From assembly GCA_013399015.1 (NCBI GenBank), contig VWZX01002268.1:372001-436000 (forward strand): a stretch of 64,000 bases of DNA, written 5' to 3'. Each line of letters begins with the position of its first letter. The first letter of the stretch is position 1. Position numbers and translations under genes: made by a program. The DNA comes from Galbula dea (lineage: Eukaryota; Chordata; Aves; Piciformes; Galbulidae). Shown one piece after another: positions 51,401 through 63,118 of the stretch. The notes beneath the pieces were generated by a model. The model saw nothing but the letters and a program-made list of their open reading frames with translations, made no database searches and had not been told where the DNA came from.

Positions 51401-53454
51401 CCTGGCCGTTTTTTATAGAAATTATTCTGGTTTTCATAAAAGTTAATTCTGTGTTATTTACATAAGTAAAGGAAGTAAGATTTCTACTCCACAAAGAAAA
51501 AAAAATGTTAAGCTTTCTGACCAGACCCTAGATCTCTGAAAAAAGAACAGGCTATATGTGCCTTGTGCTCAGATAACACAGCTGCCTTCCCAAGGATCTG
51601 CCTTAGTGTCCTTGAGGTGAGATCAGAAGAAAAAAAGCTCATGTGTACCTATACTGAGCAGGAGCAGAGCAAACCCCACGCACCTAAGTGACATAAGGGC
51701 TAGTTTTATAGCTCCACCTAGTGGAGTCTTGAGAGGTCTTCTCTGCAGGTTTAGGTCATCTCACTACATTTGCATGTATCCATCAGGATATTTATTTAGC
51801 ACTGGTCGTCCTTCACCCACATAATCCACTTCATAATCCACCTTGCTATATTTGCGTTATTGGTGTCTTTCTCTCTGGGACGGTGCATACAAGTCTCCCA
51901 CAGTGATGGCTCAGTACTTTATTGTGAAGGCTGGCTTGTGCTCAAAAAACAGACATGTATTTGGATGGTTTCAGAAATTAAGAGTGCATAGATGCAACAC
52001 TATAAGTCTATGTAAAAGGTTCCTGAAATACAGGAATCTGGGAAGAGAAAAATAAGCAGCTTTCTTGGAGGTTTCTTCAAAACTTGGCTATTACTCTTCG
52101 AGATCAGTTTCCCAGTGGCTTTTGCATAGCACCACTATTTTACTGATAAAGCGGAATTTAGAATGATAGCCTTGAACAAGCTAGACACAGCTCTCGCTGT
52201 ATACACATGGAGTTTAATGAATCAGATGAATTGCAATCTGCATAGAGGGACTGAATTGCAGAAATATTTTTTAATGACCAAAAATCCTACCATTTGAAAA
52301 TATTAGGTACCTTAAGTAGGTATGCTGTAGCCTTTCTGCTTTCTGTGGACACTGTAAACCAAAGCTGATCCTTTTAAAAAATTTAAGGAATGCATTTTTC
52401 TTGCAATGTCCTTCCAGAACAGGCTTCTTTCTACAGATGGGAGTGAAGAATGCAGCAGGACAGTGGAAACTGGAAAGTATATAAGCCCTTTACAAAGTGG
52501 GTTTCTTTCAAATATTTATTTATGCTAGAGGTTTAAACTTCTCTATGTAACTTGGAAGTCCTGTACTTCTGTGTGATAAATGAGAGTATGTACTCAGAGT
52601 ATGCAGGGAGCACAGAGACTTGCACAGATGATGTCACACTTCTCAGACCTATGATTTCAGAGTGTCTCTTTGGACATTTGGGATGATTTTATTGAGCTGA
52701 AAATCTTATTAAGATCTCTACTGTAAAAGCACAGAATTTTTTGTTTGGATTCCATTGAAATTTAATATATTACATGAATAAAATAAAATTAAGTATCCAA
52801 AATGGACCATTTGACACAGGCCACTAGATATACAGTGCTTCTGAAGATCAGCGATGATTGATGCTGCACGTTTAGTCCATCTCAACTTCAACCTATCTAC
52901 ATTAACTATGTAAACAGCTGTCATCTCCTACAGTAAAAATGTCTCAATTCAATAAAAAACAAATCAGACAAAAATCCCTGAAGAAATTGTCTGGAAATGA
53001 AAACTTTCAGTCCTCCATTAATACAGAGTTACATTATCTATGTGACATCTTGCAGTGTGACATAAAAATTCAGCTCATTAAAATGCAGGTTTCTGAAAAT
53101 AAGCTCAGTCAAATTTGAAAAGTACTGCTGCTTAATTTTGTCCAATGTCCCAGACACAATAGATAGTATATACACCTGTCTTTAAAAGGTATTGAAAGAG
53201 AAGGTACCTACAATAGTCCTGTGTCAAACAATTAAGGTAAATTTAGACCATGCAGTAGGAACAGAGTGCAGTTTCCAAAGCTTGCAGAGATGAGAGCCGG
53301 TATAGCTGCATAACCACTGCAGCTGAGAGAGGAAAGATTTATTATTTTGGTGCAGGGTTGTGTGAATGAAGTTGCATTTCTTTCAGACTGAATCTGGCTT
53401 GTATCCAGACATTTCAAGCCCATTGTATCCTCCAGAACTGTGTGTGGACACATT
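48443..53454. other. AT-rich non-coding stretch
   Basis: No gene is recognised. A (GTTTT)n run is at about 48827-48851. Frames up to about 91 codons (50302-50577 minus) are low-complexity Phe/Leu/Ser-rich. A 6 bp inverted repeat with 3 nt loop (CTCCAC/GTGGAG) is near 51713. The stretch 53340-53455, just before the composite CR1, is unassigned. Confidence 0.6.
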
Positions 53455-54068
53455 AGTGAGTGTGATAAGCACTGGAATGAAATGCCCAGGGGGGTTGTGG
53501 AGTCTTCTTCTCTGGAGATATTCAAAACCCCTCTACTCTGCCCTCGTGAGGCCCCATCTGGAGTACTGCATCCAGTTCTAGGGTTCTCAGTGTAAAAACG
53601 ATGTGGACCTGTCAGAGCGGCCCAGAGGAGACCCACAAAGATGATCAAAGGACTAGAGCACCTCCCCTCCAAGGATAGGCTGAAGGAGTTGGGATTGTTC
53701 AGCCTGGAAAAAGAGAAGGCTTCGAGGGGACCTTATAGCAGCCTTTCAGTACCTAAACGGGGATTACAAAATAGAAGGGGAAGGACTTTTCACCTGGTCA
53801 GATTGCAATAGGGCAAGGAGGAATGGATACAAGCTGAAGGAGGGCAAATTTAAACTAGAAATTAGAAGAAGGTTCTTTACCCAGAGGGTGGTTAGGCACT
53901 GGAACAGAGAGATTGTGGATGCCCCATCACTGGCAGTGTTCAAGGCCAGGCTGGACATGGCTCTGGCAACCTGGTCTGGTGTGTGGCATCCCTGCCCATG
54001 GCAGGAGGGTTGTTGGAACAAAATGATCTTTAAAGTCACTTCCAACCTGGGACATTCTATGATTCTAA
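53455..54068 (+). mobile_element. Composite of two CR1 pieces
   Basis: Both pieces are on the plus strand. Piece 1 (~53455-53527) holds the AGCACTGGAATGAAATGCCC...GTTGTGGAGTCTTC...GGAGATATTCAAAACCC segment, which belongs near the 3' end of CR1 ORF2 of one subfamily. It breaks off in a run of C's and is followed by piece 2 (~53528-54068), which starts earlier in ORF2 (YSALVRPHLEYCIQF, then TAG in place of the Trp that follows QF in the 22.5 kb copy) and runs through the C-terminal region (broken frames; a 68-codon frame at 53888-54094 includes DAPSLAVFKARLD) to the 3' UTR (GATCTTTAAAGTCACTTCC) and tail ATTCTATGATTCT. The 3' part of piece 2 closely matches the element at 63.1-63.7 kb. Confidence 0.88.
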
Positions 54069-55348
54069 AAAGTAAAATCACTAAACAGAATTAATTGTTC
54101 TAACTCAAAACAGGACACATATGCCTACTTCTTGCAGAGAACCAACACAACAATGTCTTGACCAAATCCATTATAAGACCATCAAAATACAAGGTTGAAT
54201 ATCCCAAAATGATGAATTCCGACTTATGTAAAGATATCAGAAATCCAGAGAAGAGATTTAGCAACAATTAACTGTATATTCTGCAGTTGCCACTGGGTAT
54301 AGTGTGCTCTCTATGAAACTGTGAGGTTGATAAAATTAAAAATAAAAATATTACTGATAATATCTTGACTTTATTCCATAACCTTTTATATAAAGGTATA
54401 GAACTGTGGACTGAACAAACCGCAGGCATAGCTGGGAAGGTCTGGCTGAAGCAGAGACAACTGGAGACTGACTATGTTCTTCTTTTTTTATTTGGTAGAT
54501 AGATTGCTTCTTGCAAAAGTCTTGTGTTACATTCCCTAAGGCCAGTGACATCATTTTCAAAGCCTTTGATTTATTAATTCTAAAGGCTATCTGACACTCC
54601 TTCAGGCAGTTCCTTCAGCAGGGACTTCTCAAGGAGTATGTGCTTCTCAAGCCTTTGCAGAGAGACTGACAGTAGATCCATTCACCTTCCTGCCTCTGGC
54701 CAAATCCTTATAGAGCACTGTGCATACATTCAAGGCAAAACCCAACGATGTCCCCATTTCCTCCACAGACTGCAGGTGAATGGTGGATCATTATCTGTCC
54801 TGCATCTTCTGCATATCTCCAACTACCTTATCTTATTTACTTTCAAGAATAAATTACAAAGGGTAGCTCAGACCTGTCACATCCCTGACTCATATTATAT
54901 GTTCTTAGGGAGTATGGAGAGCTCAGTGGCTTCACTGCAAGACAAGTTATTAGCAATGAATACCCAAGTTTTGGTTCTTAAAGGTCTTGATAACCTATGA
55001 CTGCTCTTGCCTATTTGTTAGCCTTCTGTAGTTCATACAGTTTTGTCGTCTACTAAATTGAATTTCAATGAGACAATTGGTATGTCTTTCTGTCCTGAGA
55101 TTCCCAGCTCTAAGCTAGATGGAATTATTCTTTGAGTTTTGTCTTGAATAGCTAAGGTGTGCATGTTGTATATATAAGATCTGTATAGTTCTCCATTCTA
55201 TTAATTACTATGTTGAAAAACAGGGAAGCACAGAAGTTAATAGAAATCTCTAGAGGTTCTAATTAATTTTGTATGAAAACTAGAGAAATAACATGACCTA
55301 CACTTTGTTACTTATTCAGCTACCAAAAAAAAAAAAAAAAAAAAAAAA
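54069..55348. other. Non-coding stretch ending in poly(A)
   Basis: No gene is supported. A 120-codon frame at 54638-55000 (+) has Leu/His/Ser-rich composition and no recognisable domain. I see no convincing exon boundaries or relation to a CR1. The stretch ends in an A24 run (55325-55348) that leads directly into an assembly gap. Confidence 0.6.
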
Positions 55349-55360
55349 NNNNNNNNNNNN
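55349..55360. other. Assembly gap (12 N) between poly(A) and (AAAGG)n
   Basis: Twelve undetermined bases follow an A24 run and precede AAAGGAAAGGAAAGC. The setting is typical of an unresolved homopolymer or purine-rich microsatellite. The N count may not reflect true length. A poly(A) run here could also be the tail of a retroposed sequence, but nothing recognisable precedes it. Confidence 0.9.
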
Positions 55361-55513
55361 AAAGGAAAGGAAAGCAACCATTACTTTGGAGTTTTGGGGA
55401 TTTTTGTTTGTTAGCTTAGGGTTTTTCCACTTAGAATTATTTTTTTCTGTTTATTTTAATTTGAAATAAATTACAACTTAAACTGAGTTCTCAGTATGTC
55501 TCTCCTGGAATCA

Positions 55514-55575
55514 AAATCATAAAACCATAGAATAGTTTGACTTGGAAAGGCTTTAAAAATGCCTCAGATACCAAA
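55514..55575 (-). mobile_element. Short decayed CR1 3' end
   Basis: ATCATAAAACCATAGAATAG followed by TTTGACTTGGAAAGGCTTTAAA resembles the reverse complement of a CR1 tail and first part of the 3' UTR (compare the tails at 22444, 48182 and 63,690). Beyond about 55575 similarity is lost. The piece is short and diverged, so the call rests on the tail plus TTGGAAAGG. Confidence 0.5.
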
Positions 55576-57123
55576 GATCGTCTCTGCTATCCTTCATAAA
55601 ACTACCTAAATTTAGTTGTTTCCAGTAGCAAAAGGGGTATGATCAGCTCATGGAGAAAACCTAGTACCCCATATAGTCCTGAAGAACTGAAATGTATCCC
55701 AATTTTGTTGGTTTTAAAGTTTTTTTTTAATTGAATTCCTGATTTATACACAGCAAAATATTTTGAATAGAATTTTTGTTTTAAGTTTGTACTTTAAAAA
55801 GGGAAATATTGTTAAATGTATTTGTCATGAGGTCTGCAAATCCTACATTTCTACCGGTTCTTCATATTGTGTGATACAAGAGTATCCAGCACCTGGTTTT
55901 GGTGATTGTTGGAAAGATGGACTAGCAGTTTGAATAAAACAAAATCCTTTCTGAAGTTTCACCCATCAGTAAATATAACCCATGTGTACTAGCTGAAGGA
56001 AAATATACTACAAAATGTAGAGGCAAATCACCTGCTCAGTGGAAATCAATATCTCCTTGAAAACTGAAGCTGCTTCATTTGTTTTGCACTCCAGTCCATT
56101 TTTCAGTATTGTAGTGTATTAGGACCCCACTGCTTGACCCTCCAAACATGACACATTATATCTTGGAAACCTCAGAGAAGACAAGACCTGAATCGAGGAG
56201 TAGAGAAGCACTGAGCAATCTTTGTTGATTGCCAAAGAACTACTGTTCTCAAATACAGGTCATGAACTAGCTTTCCCAGAGAAATTTTGCCAGGAGTGAA
56301 TCATTTTACAAGGTGTTTAAACACAGAGAGCAGAGGAGAGAATAAGATTACTTTAAAGAGGATGTACTGATTTCTTTAAGGTGTTTTAGTTAAGCTTTTT
56401 GAGACAATTTGTAGCTTAAGGAAAAAGTAAATAAAAATTTAGAAAATAATTATGAATCTAATCTTTCAGTCATTGAGAACTAATTCTTTGTTTAGCTAAA
56501 TCAAATACATGACACATCTAGTCTGTCTGTGGGTCTGTGGATAAATATAATAAATTTATATTATTTGATTTACATAGTTTAAAAAGTAAACATTTTTGCT
56601 CCTGGTAGGAATTCAGATAAAGTGGATTAGATCTGTTGGACCAGACCAACAGATTCTGCTTCATGTTATATCCCTAGGCTTAAACATTTTACTATATTGA
56701 GTTACTACACAATTAATTTCTCTCTGACATTCCACATTAGTGGAATTCAGCAACTGAAAGATGTCCCTTCCTTTATTATCATTCCATTTTAGGAACCAAA
56801 CTACACTGCAGTCATGTCAACCAAGAGCACATGTTATCTGTAGATGCACATTTACTCAGGAGGGTTGTTGAAGGCTGTACATCAGAAACACACTTTGCAG
56901 ATCAGTGCAGGTTACAGGCTGCATGCATCTATTCTTCGTGGCTAAATGCAAATGTGATTGCAACTGAAGGAAAATAAGAGTTGTTCTGAAAAAATTAGAC
57001 TGCCACAAAAATTTTAAAGATCTAGGGCTTCAGGTCTTCGCTCTCTGCCTTGTTTCCCCTTTGTTCATTTATATGTTGTTTCCCCTTCCTGCTATTTTTT
57101 AAAGTACTTAGTCTTTACAGTGT

Positions 57124-57230
57124 GTGCTTTTGGTGTTTGGTCTATTCTTTGTTTGTTTGTTTGGGTTTGGTTTTTTGTTTGGTTGGGTTTGTGGGCTTTT
57201 TTGGTTTTGTTTTGTTTGGGGTTTTTTAAG
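57124..57230. repeat. G/T-rich low-complexity tract
   Basis: The plus strand is composed almost only of G and T for about 100 bp, with (GTTT)n and GGTTT units. The translated frame is a meaningless run of Phe, Gly, Leu, Val and Trp. It resembles the tracts at ~22.1 and ~32.7 kb in composition and strand bias. Confidence 0.8.
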
Positions 57231-58079
57231 TCTTGTATGTCTTCTTCTCTACATGTACTTTATTTTAATTAAATATGGGAAAACAAGATTTTGGTTTTTC
57301 TGTCTCCAAAATGTTCTTGTCTTCTTGTCAATTCACGTTTATATATCAGTGTTTCAAAAGCTTCCTTATTGAAGAATATCAGTGCCAAAAGACAAACAGT
57401 TACCAACTCAGTAGCTTGAGCAGTTATTGTTATCCTTAGCACTAGATATTTTTTACATTGCAGAAGTACAATACCTGACTCTAACACAGAAAATGGCATT
57501 GCCAGAGGTAAAGAATTGAGCCATAGAGTTATCTCTTATAAATTAAAACAATTGTATCACAAAATAATTAAAATATTTGGTTTGTGTGTATTTTTTTCAT
57601 AACTGCTATATTTTTATTTAATTTATAACTGAGTGGATGGGAAATGTAAACTTCCCATTCACTCTTCAGCAATTATGCTAGTAATACCAAATATATAGAA
57701 AAAATATCCACCTTAACTAACCACTGCTTTACTGGTAGTTAAATTCAGAGTGTGGACAGCACTCAAAAAAATTCAGTTTCACTGGTAACTAGTAAGTAGG
57801 AGTCACAAGCATTAGAAACTATTGGGAATAATTAAATTCTCCAGCAATACACTACTCTCCCATTTCTGAAAACCATATCATACATTCTTTATCATGAAAA
57901 AACATGTTTCAATGTTTGTTTTCCTCAGGCACTTATGTAGAAAGCTGTACCTTTTAATCCTGACATAAACCTTTCTATTAAGGTGCTAATTATAAATGTT
58001 GCTGTGTTAACTTAATCTTTGAAATTCCTCTAAACAACATCAGCTCTGCTCAGTAACATAATGAAGTAATTGACAATAA

Positions 58080-58116
58080 TTTAATAAAGTAATAAAGTAA
58101 TAGAGTAATAAGATAA
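58080..58116. repeat. Short 9 bp-period tandem repeat
   Basis: Units of TAATAAAGT, AATAAAGTA and variants (AATAGAGTA, AATAAGATA) are repeated about four times. It is a small, imperfect AT-rich minisatellite. The embedded AATAAA words are a by-product of the unit and not evidence of a polyadenylation site. Confidence 0.75.
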
Positions 58117-59835
58117 TTGGCATGAGCATTCTGAATTACTAAGTTGATTCTTTATTAGTAATTAGTATTAAGATTAATTTTCAAAATACCTGAGAAATTT
58201 GAAATACCCTGAAATATCAGGTTATGAAGAACTGAAATTGAGACTAGTTTGACTGTAACTATTTCAAATTTGTATGATATCTATTTCTATATACACAGAA
58301 ATATACTTTATATAAATATGTATTAAGTATTGGCAAAGTGGTTCAATGTAGATACATACACATGCACACATATGTATTTTTCCCCAACTTAAATGTCCCT
58401 TTAGGTGTCCCTGGTATCAACATAATGCTTAGTTGCTGTAGATCTGTTAAAGACATTACTCTTCCTGTGCTTCCTTCTAACATTAAGAAAGCAAAACTTG
58501 TGAGCTTAATTTACAACTAACTGCACTGCTGCTGTTGTACACAGATTCATTTTCTTAATATTGCTAAAGCTGTAGTTTTGAGATACAGCTCAGAAAGCCA
58601 CTTGGGCTACCAGAAAACACAAAACTTCATCAGACTTTCTTGCAAAGGTGAAGAAGGTATTGAAGAAATGTCTATCCCAGTAATATGTTTGCTTACAAGG
58701 AATAATATAAAATTTCTGATATGAAAATCTCATTCTACATAAGTAAAGAGAATTAGTTCCCATGCTACACTTTTCTTGCTGTATGAGGAAGTCATACTAT
58801 ATAGTCATAGAAATCTATGGAGGAGAGAAAAGCATAAAAGCTCTGGGCAGGAAGGTGTAGACTTCTTATGGATGTAGAACAGTATTCTAGATTTTCTGAT
58901 GGTGTAAGAAAACTGTCCACTAGGAATACTAAGTGTCAAATCTCTGAAAAAGCAATGTCTGTGGACAAGGGGACTTGGTTTTGGTTTGATCAGAGATGGT
59001 GTTTTGCTAGTTTTCAATCAGACACTCACAAATGATATCCCCAGATGTGTCTACTGCTTAATCATTAAAATAACACAGACAAGTCAAGGAATATTGTTGC
59101 CTCTGACAAGGTGATTTCCACACTGCTGTGTAGCTGCCAATTCTACACTGTCCTAATAACATCGTATATATTTAATTGCATTCCACTGTGACCCAAATCA
59201 AGTTGATCCTCTGCCAGCCCTTTAAAGATATTTATGGTGACAATTTGCAGAGGTTTATGGTGAAATAGCAGTTTATAGATAACTACACAAGTATAAAGTC
59301 CTTTCTTAAAATTATTTTTTTTTTCTGTCTCAAATCAAACTTCCTAGATTTATTCCTACCAAAGCTGGTAACAAGGTTCAGTTCATTAGTATTCTTCCTC
59401 AGTCCCATAGAATCAGCGGGAATTTGACTGACCTTCTAGAAAGCTGTCTAAAAATAAGGCAAAAGTTTAACAGTAAGGGTCTAGCTTCCTGCTATTAAGA
59501 GCTACATGCGTCTGAGTAAGCTTTACCCATCTATTATACACTGAGAAAATGAATCCTGATATAATTCACCTTCTGAAGATATTTATTTGTCTTGATTAAC
59601 TATCTAGTCAGCTTATTGTCTTAAACTACTCTTACAGATGTAAGTAGCTGAATCCCACCCTAGATGGTTTATGGATAGGGATTTTCTCTGCAGAAAAGCT
59701 AGAATAAAATCAGAAAAGAAAAAAAAAACTACTTCACTAATGTCATCATGAAATGGAACACATAACTACACCATAATTTCTCACCATTCTCCTCACAAAC
59801 AAAATCACAGGACAGACAGGGTGAGTGCCACAGCC

Positions 59836-60193
59836 TTCCAACATCTTCTTCCTGCAACCTCCATTCCTTATCTCCCCCCTGTGTTGTTCAGGGTGGGAGA
59901 TGGGAATGAAGGAGTGACTTGAGCCTGTGAAAAGAGGAAAATGGGGGGAAGTTGGTTAAGGTTTTGTCCCTGTTTCTCACCATACTACTCTATTTTTCAT
60001 TTGCAATAAATTAAACTAATTTTCCTCAAGCTGAGTCTACATTGTCCAAGACAGTAGTTGGTAAATGATCTCCCTGTCTTTATCTTGACCCATAAGGTTT
60101 TTCATCTTGTTTTCTTCTGCTGCTGTGTTAAGGAGGGGTGTCAGAGAAAAGCTGAGTGCATGTCTAGCAGCCAGTCGGGGTCATCCCACAACA
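59836..60193 (+). mobile_element. 3' part of the LTR-like avian repeat
   Basis: This shares an ordered set of segments with the element at 40.07-40.85 kb: CCTGCAACCTCCATTCC (~59850), TTCAGGGTGGGAGA (~59887), a GAGTGACTTGAGCCTG segment, GGTTTTGTCCCTGTTTCTCA (~59960) and then parts missing or unrecognisable in the other copy. These include AATAAA (60005-60010), ATTTTCCTCAAGCTGAGTC, a GTTGGTAAATGATCTCCCTG segment and CTAGCAGCCAGTCGGGGTCA, ending in CACAACA. A polyadenylation signal followed by ~180 bp ending in CA fits the R-U5 end of an LTR. The 5' part with the tandem units is absent, so this copy is truncated at its 5' side. No coding region remains. Confidence 0.72.
60005..60010 (+). promoter_or_regulatory. 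Candidate polyadenylation signal (AATAAA) in the LTR-like repeat
   Basis: AATAAA lies inside the LTR-like element about 180 bp before its end, where an R-region signal would be expected. Its use cannot be judged. The element itself is degraded and 5'-truncated. Confidence 0.35.
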
Positions 60194-63118
60194 ATGAGTT
60201 AAGTAAATGAGAAACTGAAAAGCATAACTCAAACTGAAATGGTAGTAGTAGAAAAAAAAAAAAGAAAAGTAACCTGAGAAAATATTTAATAATATCTTTT
60301 CCCTAAAAAGTATCACATTTTCATTCATGGAAGATTTTCATATTAATTACAAACATAATACCAGAAGGTAGTATGAAATTCACCACAGAAATGAAAATAA
60401 AACTCTCTTTGAGTTTACTCTCTCATCATCCTCATTATCTCACTGGATTACACTACAGGTTCCCAGTGAATTAATATTATGTAAAATTTTATCACATAAC
60501 CTTTATTAAATATCAAGTGTTTCTACAAAATCTCTTATAACTGCTTGTTTCACAACCTCATCAGAAATAGTAGATTCAAAAGTTTAATTCATTCAGCTTC
60601 TGAGAAAGATACCATTTTGTTAATTTCCGCAGTTTCTCATCCAAAACCAGCAAGAAAGTTTTGCTGATTTCCTATCCTAATGACATGTAAGAAAATGATA
60701 TTTAGCATAGGTCACTAAGCTTCCTTTATAAGAACCATCTAAGAGGCACAAAGTACATTTTGACACAATAGAAATGACAGAACTGTGTTTTCTTTGCTAA
60801 TGTCATATTAGTCATTTTACTCTTCTGTAAGTTAATTACTTAATGCTAATATAGTACTTCCCTCTCCCTACCAGCTGTGGTCTTATGATCTTTTTACTGT
60901 GTATTAGCCTTCCTACACATTCTTGCTAGGGTTCATTTTTCTCATAATTTTTTTTTTCTACTCTGTAATTGTCAGGAAACTTAGAATCAGATGCTGGTAT
61001 AGTAAGAACACATTTACTGACCTAGAGGAATCATTTAGTATATAATTCAAAATGCAAAAAATAAGCATGCTGTGAAATAATACTACATTGGAAATGAAAT
61101 TCTCCTCCCCAAAAAAGAAGTACCCTTTGCCCTGAAGACAACAATCATTACATGTAAGGGAAATATATGAAATATATAAGTAAGAGATTAATAAGACTTG
61201 TATGAACAAAAGATTTATAAGTTTAATATGAAAGTAACAGCTACATTTAAGAAATCATGAGAATTTATCTAAACTGTAGCACAGGCTACAACCACACAAA
61301 TCTCCTTTTCTGGCTGTATGGATTTTCCCACATGCACACATCTGCTGTGAGAGATGTGGGTGCTTCAACTTTATGTGCACCTATGCTGCCCCCAATGAGG
61401 ACACATTCGCCCACAGATGCCAGGATTCAAGCTTGTCACAGCATCCAGGTCTCTCCCTCTCAAATTTTACAACTTAAAATTTTGAAAATTCTCATGCTTC
61501 TTTTATTCTTCTTTCCCAGTTGAGTTCCTCTTCATTTCTGAAGTCTCATTGTAATTCCTAGGCTACTCTTCAACCTGTCTGATAGTCATCTTTATCTGTA
61601 AATTTATCAGTTTGGACAAAGGCTCTTTCAGTTAGTTCAGGATGTAACTTCAAAGCCACTGTTCACATAAATGTCTTAATAACTGTTATTAGCCAGGCCA
61701 AGAGTGGACAGTGCAAGTATGTAGAGCAGTGACTAGAATTAAATGTAAGAAATTCCTTCAATCTACCTTGCAGGAAAAAGAGATTGAAACTTTAAATAAT
61801 CAATTATGTTCAAAGTCAATAAGAGATTTATTTTAACTGACAGATTTAACCAACAAAAGAAATGAGGGGGGAAAAAAAGTGTCACTACTATTTTGTGCTT
61901 ATTATTGAAGATAAACTCCTGGAAATCTGTCTCAAACAGCCAGATTTTGCTTATGTACTGAACTGAGTTGAAGGGGAAGGAATAACAAGGGCATCACATA
62001 GCTTCTTCCAATGCTTTTTCTTTCAGACACAGTCCATGAACCTATCAATGCTTTCAAATTTAGCCTTCATGCTAGTCTTCAGCCATATACTAACAGCCAA
62101 CTTGAATAAATTTCATGTGGTTTATCCTAAATCCAAATTGCCTTGCAAATTCATATATTCAATTTAATCATCCATACAGTAGGAAACAACATTTTGGGTG
62201 CATTCATCAAACAAAGATCATATTGCATAAAACCTAATACCCTTCATAATTCAAATGTTCATACTGCTTGATAATGGGTAAAGGAAAAATTATCAAAGTT
62301 TTTTTTGTTCATTGATTTAACTGAAAATAATTAAAGCCTTTCAACCCTGTAGTAAATTATTGGTGTAGAGATGTTCAAGATGTTCAAGACAAATTATCAG
62401 GCACACAGGTAAAGCATTTATTATGTCTGACATGCACTACTACCAGCAACAATTTAGGACAACCCAGAGGTCACACTAAAAGAATCTATATGTAGCTAAA
62501 CAAGAACTATTAATCACATAGGAGTGTATTTGTCAACTAATGACTTCCTTAATTTTTCTCCTTATATCTGGTTTCAAGTACCCTTCGCTCCTTCAAATGA
62601 ATTGTAAGAATAAACTAATAAATTATATGGCATGTACAGTTGCATTATAACTATAAAAATGGCTGCCTGTCTTTAAAAAAGGGGGTGGTATTGTGAGTAG
62701 AATGTGAACTAGTAACTGGATACATAACCTTTATTAATGCTTACATATACTAGTAGCTAGATCTATGTTATGATGAAGTAACAGTAAGAATATAAGCAAG
62801 TTTTGTTTGAAAACTTTGTAATTTAAGAATAAGATACCAGAGTAAATAAAATAAGTTAATAAATAGGCATAGATAGGCAGGGAGAATAGAAAAAACTGAA
62901 GAAAATATGCAAAGCTACTTCAGATACTGGGTATGGCAGAGACTTCTGAAATAAACCTGAAAGTAAATACATAGAGAACTGTTCCATTTTTATTCCAGAT
63001 GTTTGTGAAAATATCTCTTAAAACACAAGAATGAGAGACTGCATTTAGTAGAAGACAAACATTTCAAATTTCTAGGTAACTTACTTATCTCAGTGTAGAA
63101 TTTTCACAACAATGTCTG
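60194..63118. other. AT-rich non-coding stretch
   Basis: No gene or repeat is recognised. The segment 61300-61460 is less AT-rich and contains an 88-codon frame (61257-61523, +), but no family, splice or repeat signature could be assigned to it. The rest is AT-rich with occasional A runs. Confidence 0.6.

Larger units (their letters stand above)
55576..59835. other. AT-rich non-coding stretch
   Basis: No gene or known repeat is recognised. It contains a G/T-rich tract at about 57124-57230 (listed separately) and a short 9 bp-period tandem near 58080-58116. A (TG/CA)-like ACACATGCACACATATG patch lies near 58356-58376. Frames up to 82 codons reflect low-complexity DNA. Confidence 0.6.

Noticed and set aside
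53232..53672. 146-codon minus-strand open frame
   Set aside because: Antisense of the composite CR1 and its left flank; CR1 sense is on the plus strand.
54638..55000. 120-codon open frame, the longest one outside repeats
   Set aside because: Composition is not protein-like for any family I know and no exon or regulatory context supports it. Treated as chance.
58080..58116. Cluster of AATAAA polyadenylation signals
   Set aside because: They are by-products of a 9 bp AT-rich tandem repeat; no gene lies upstream.
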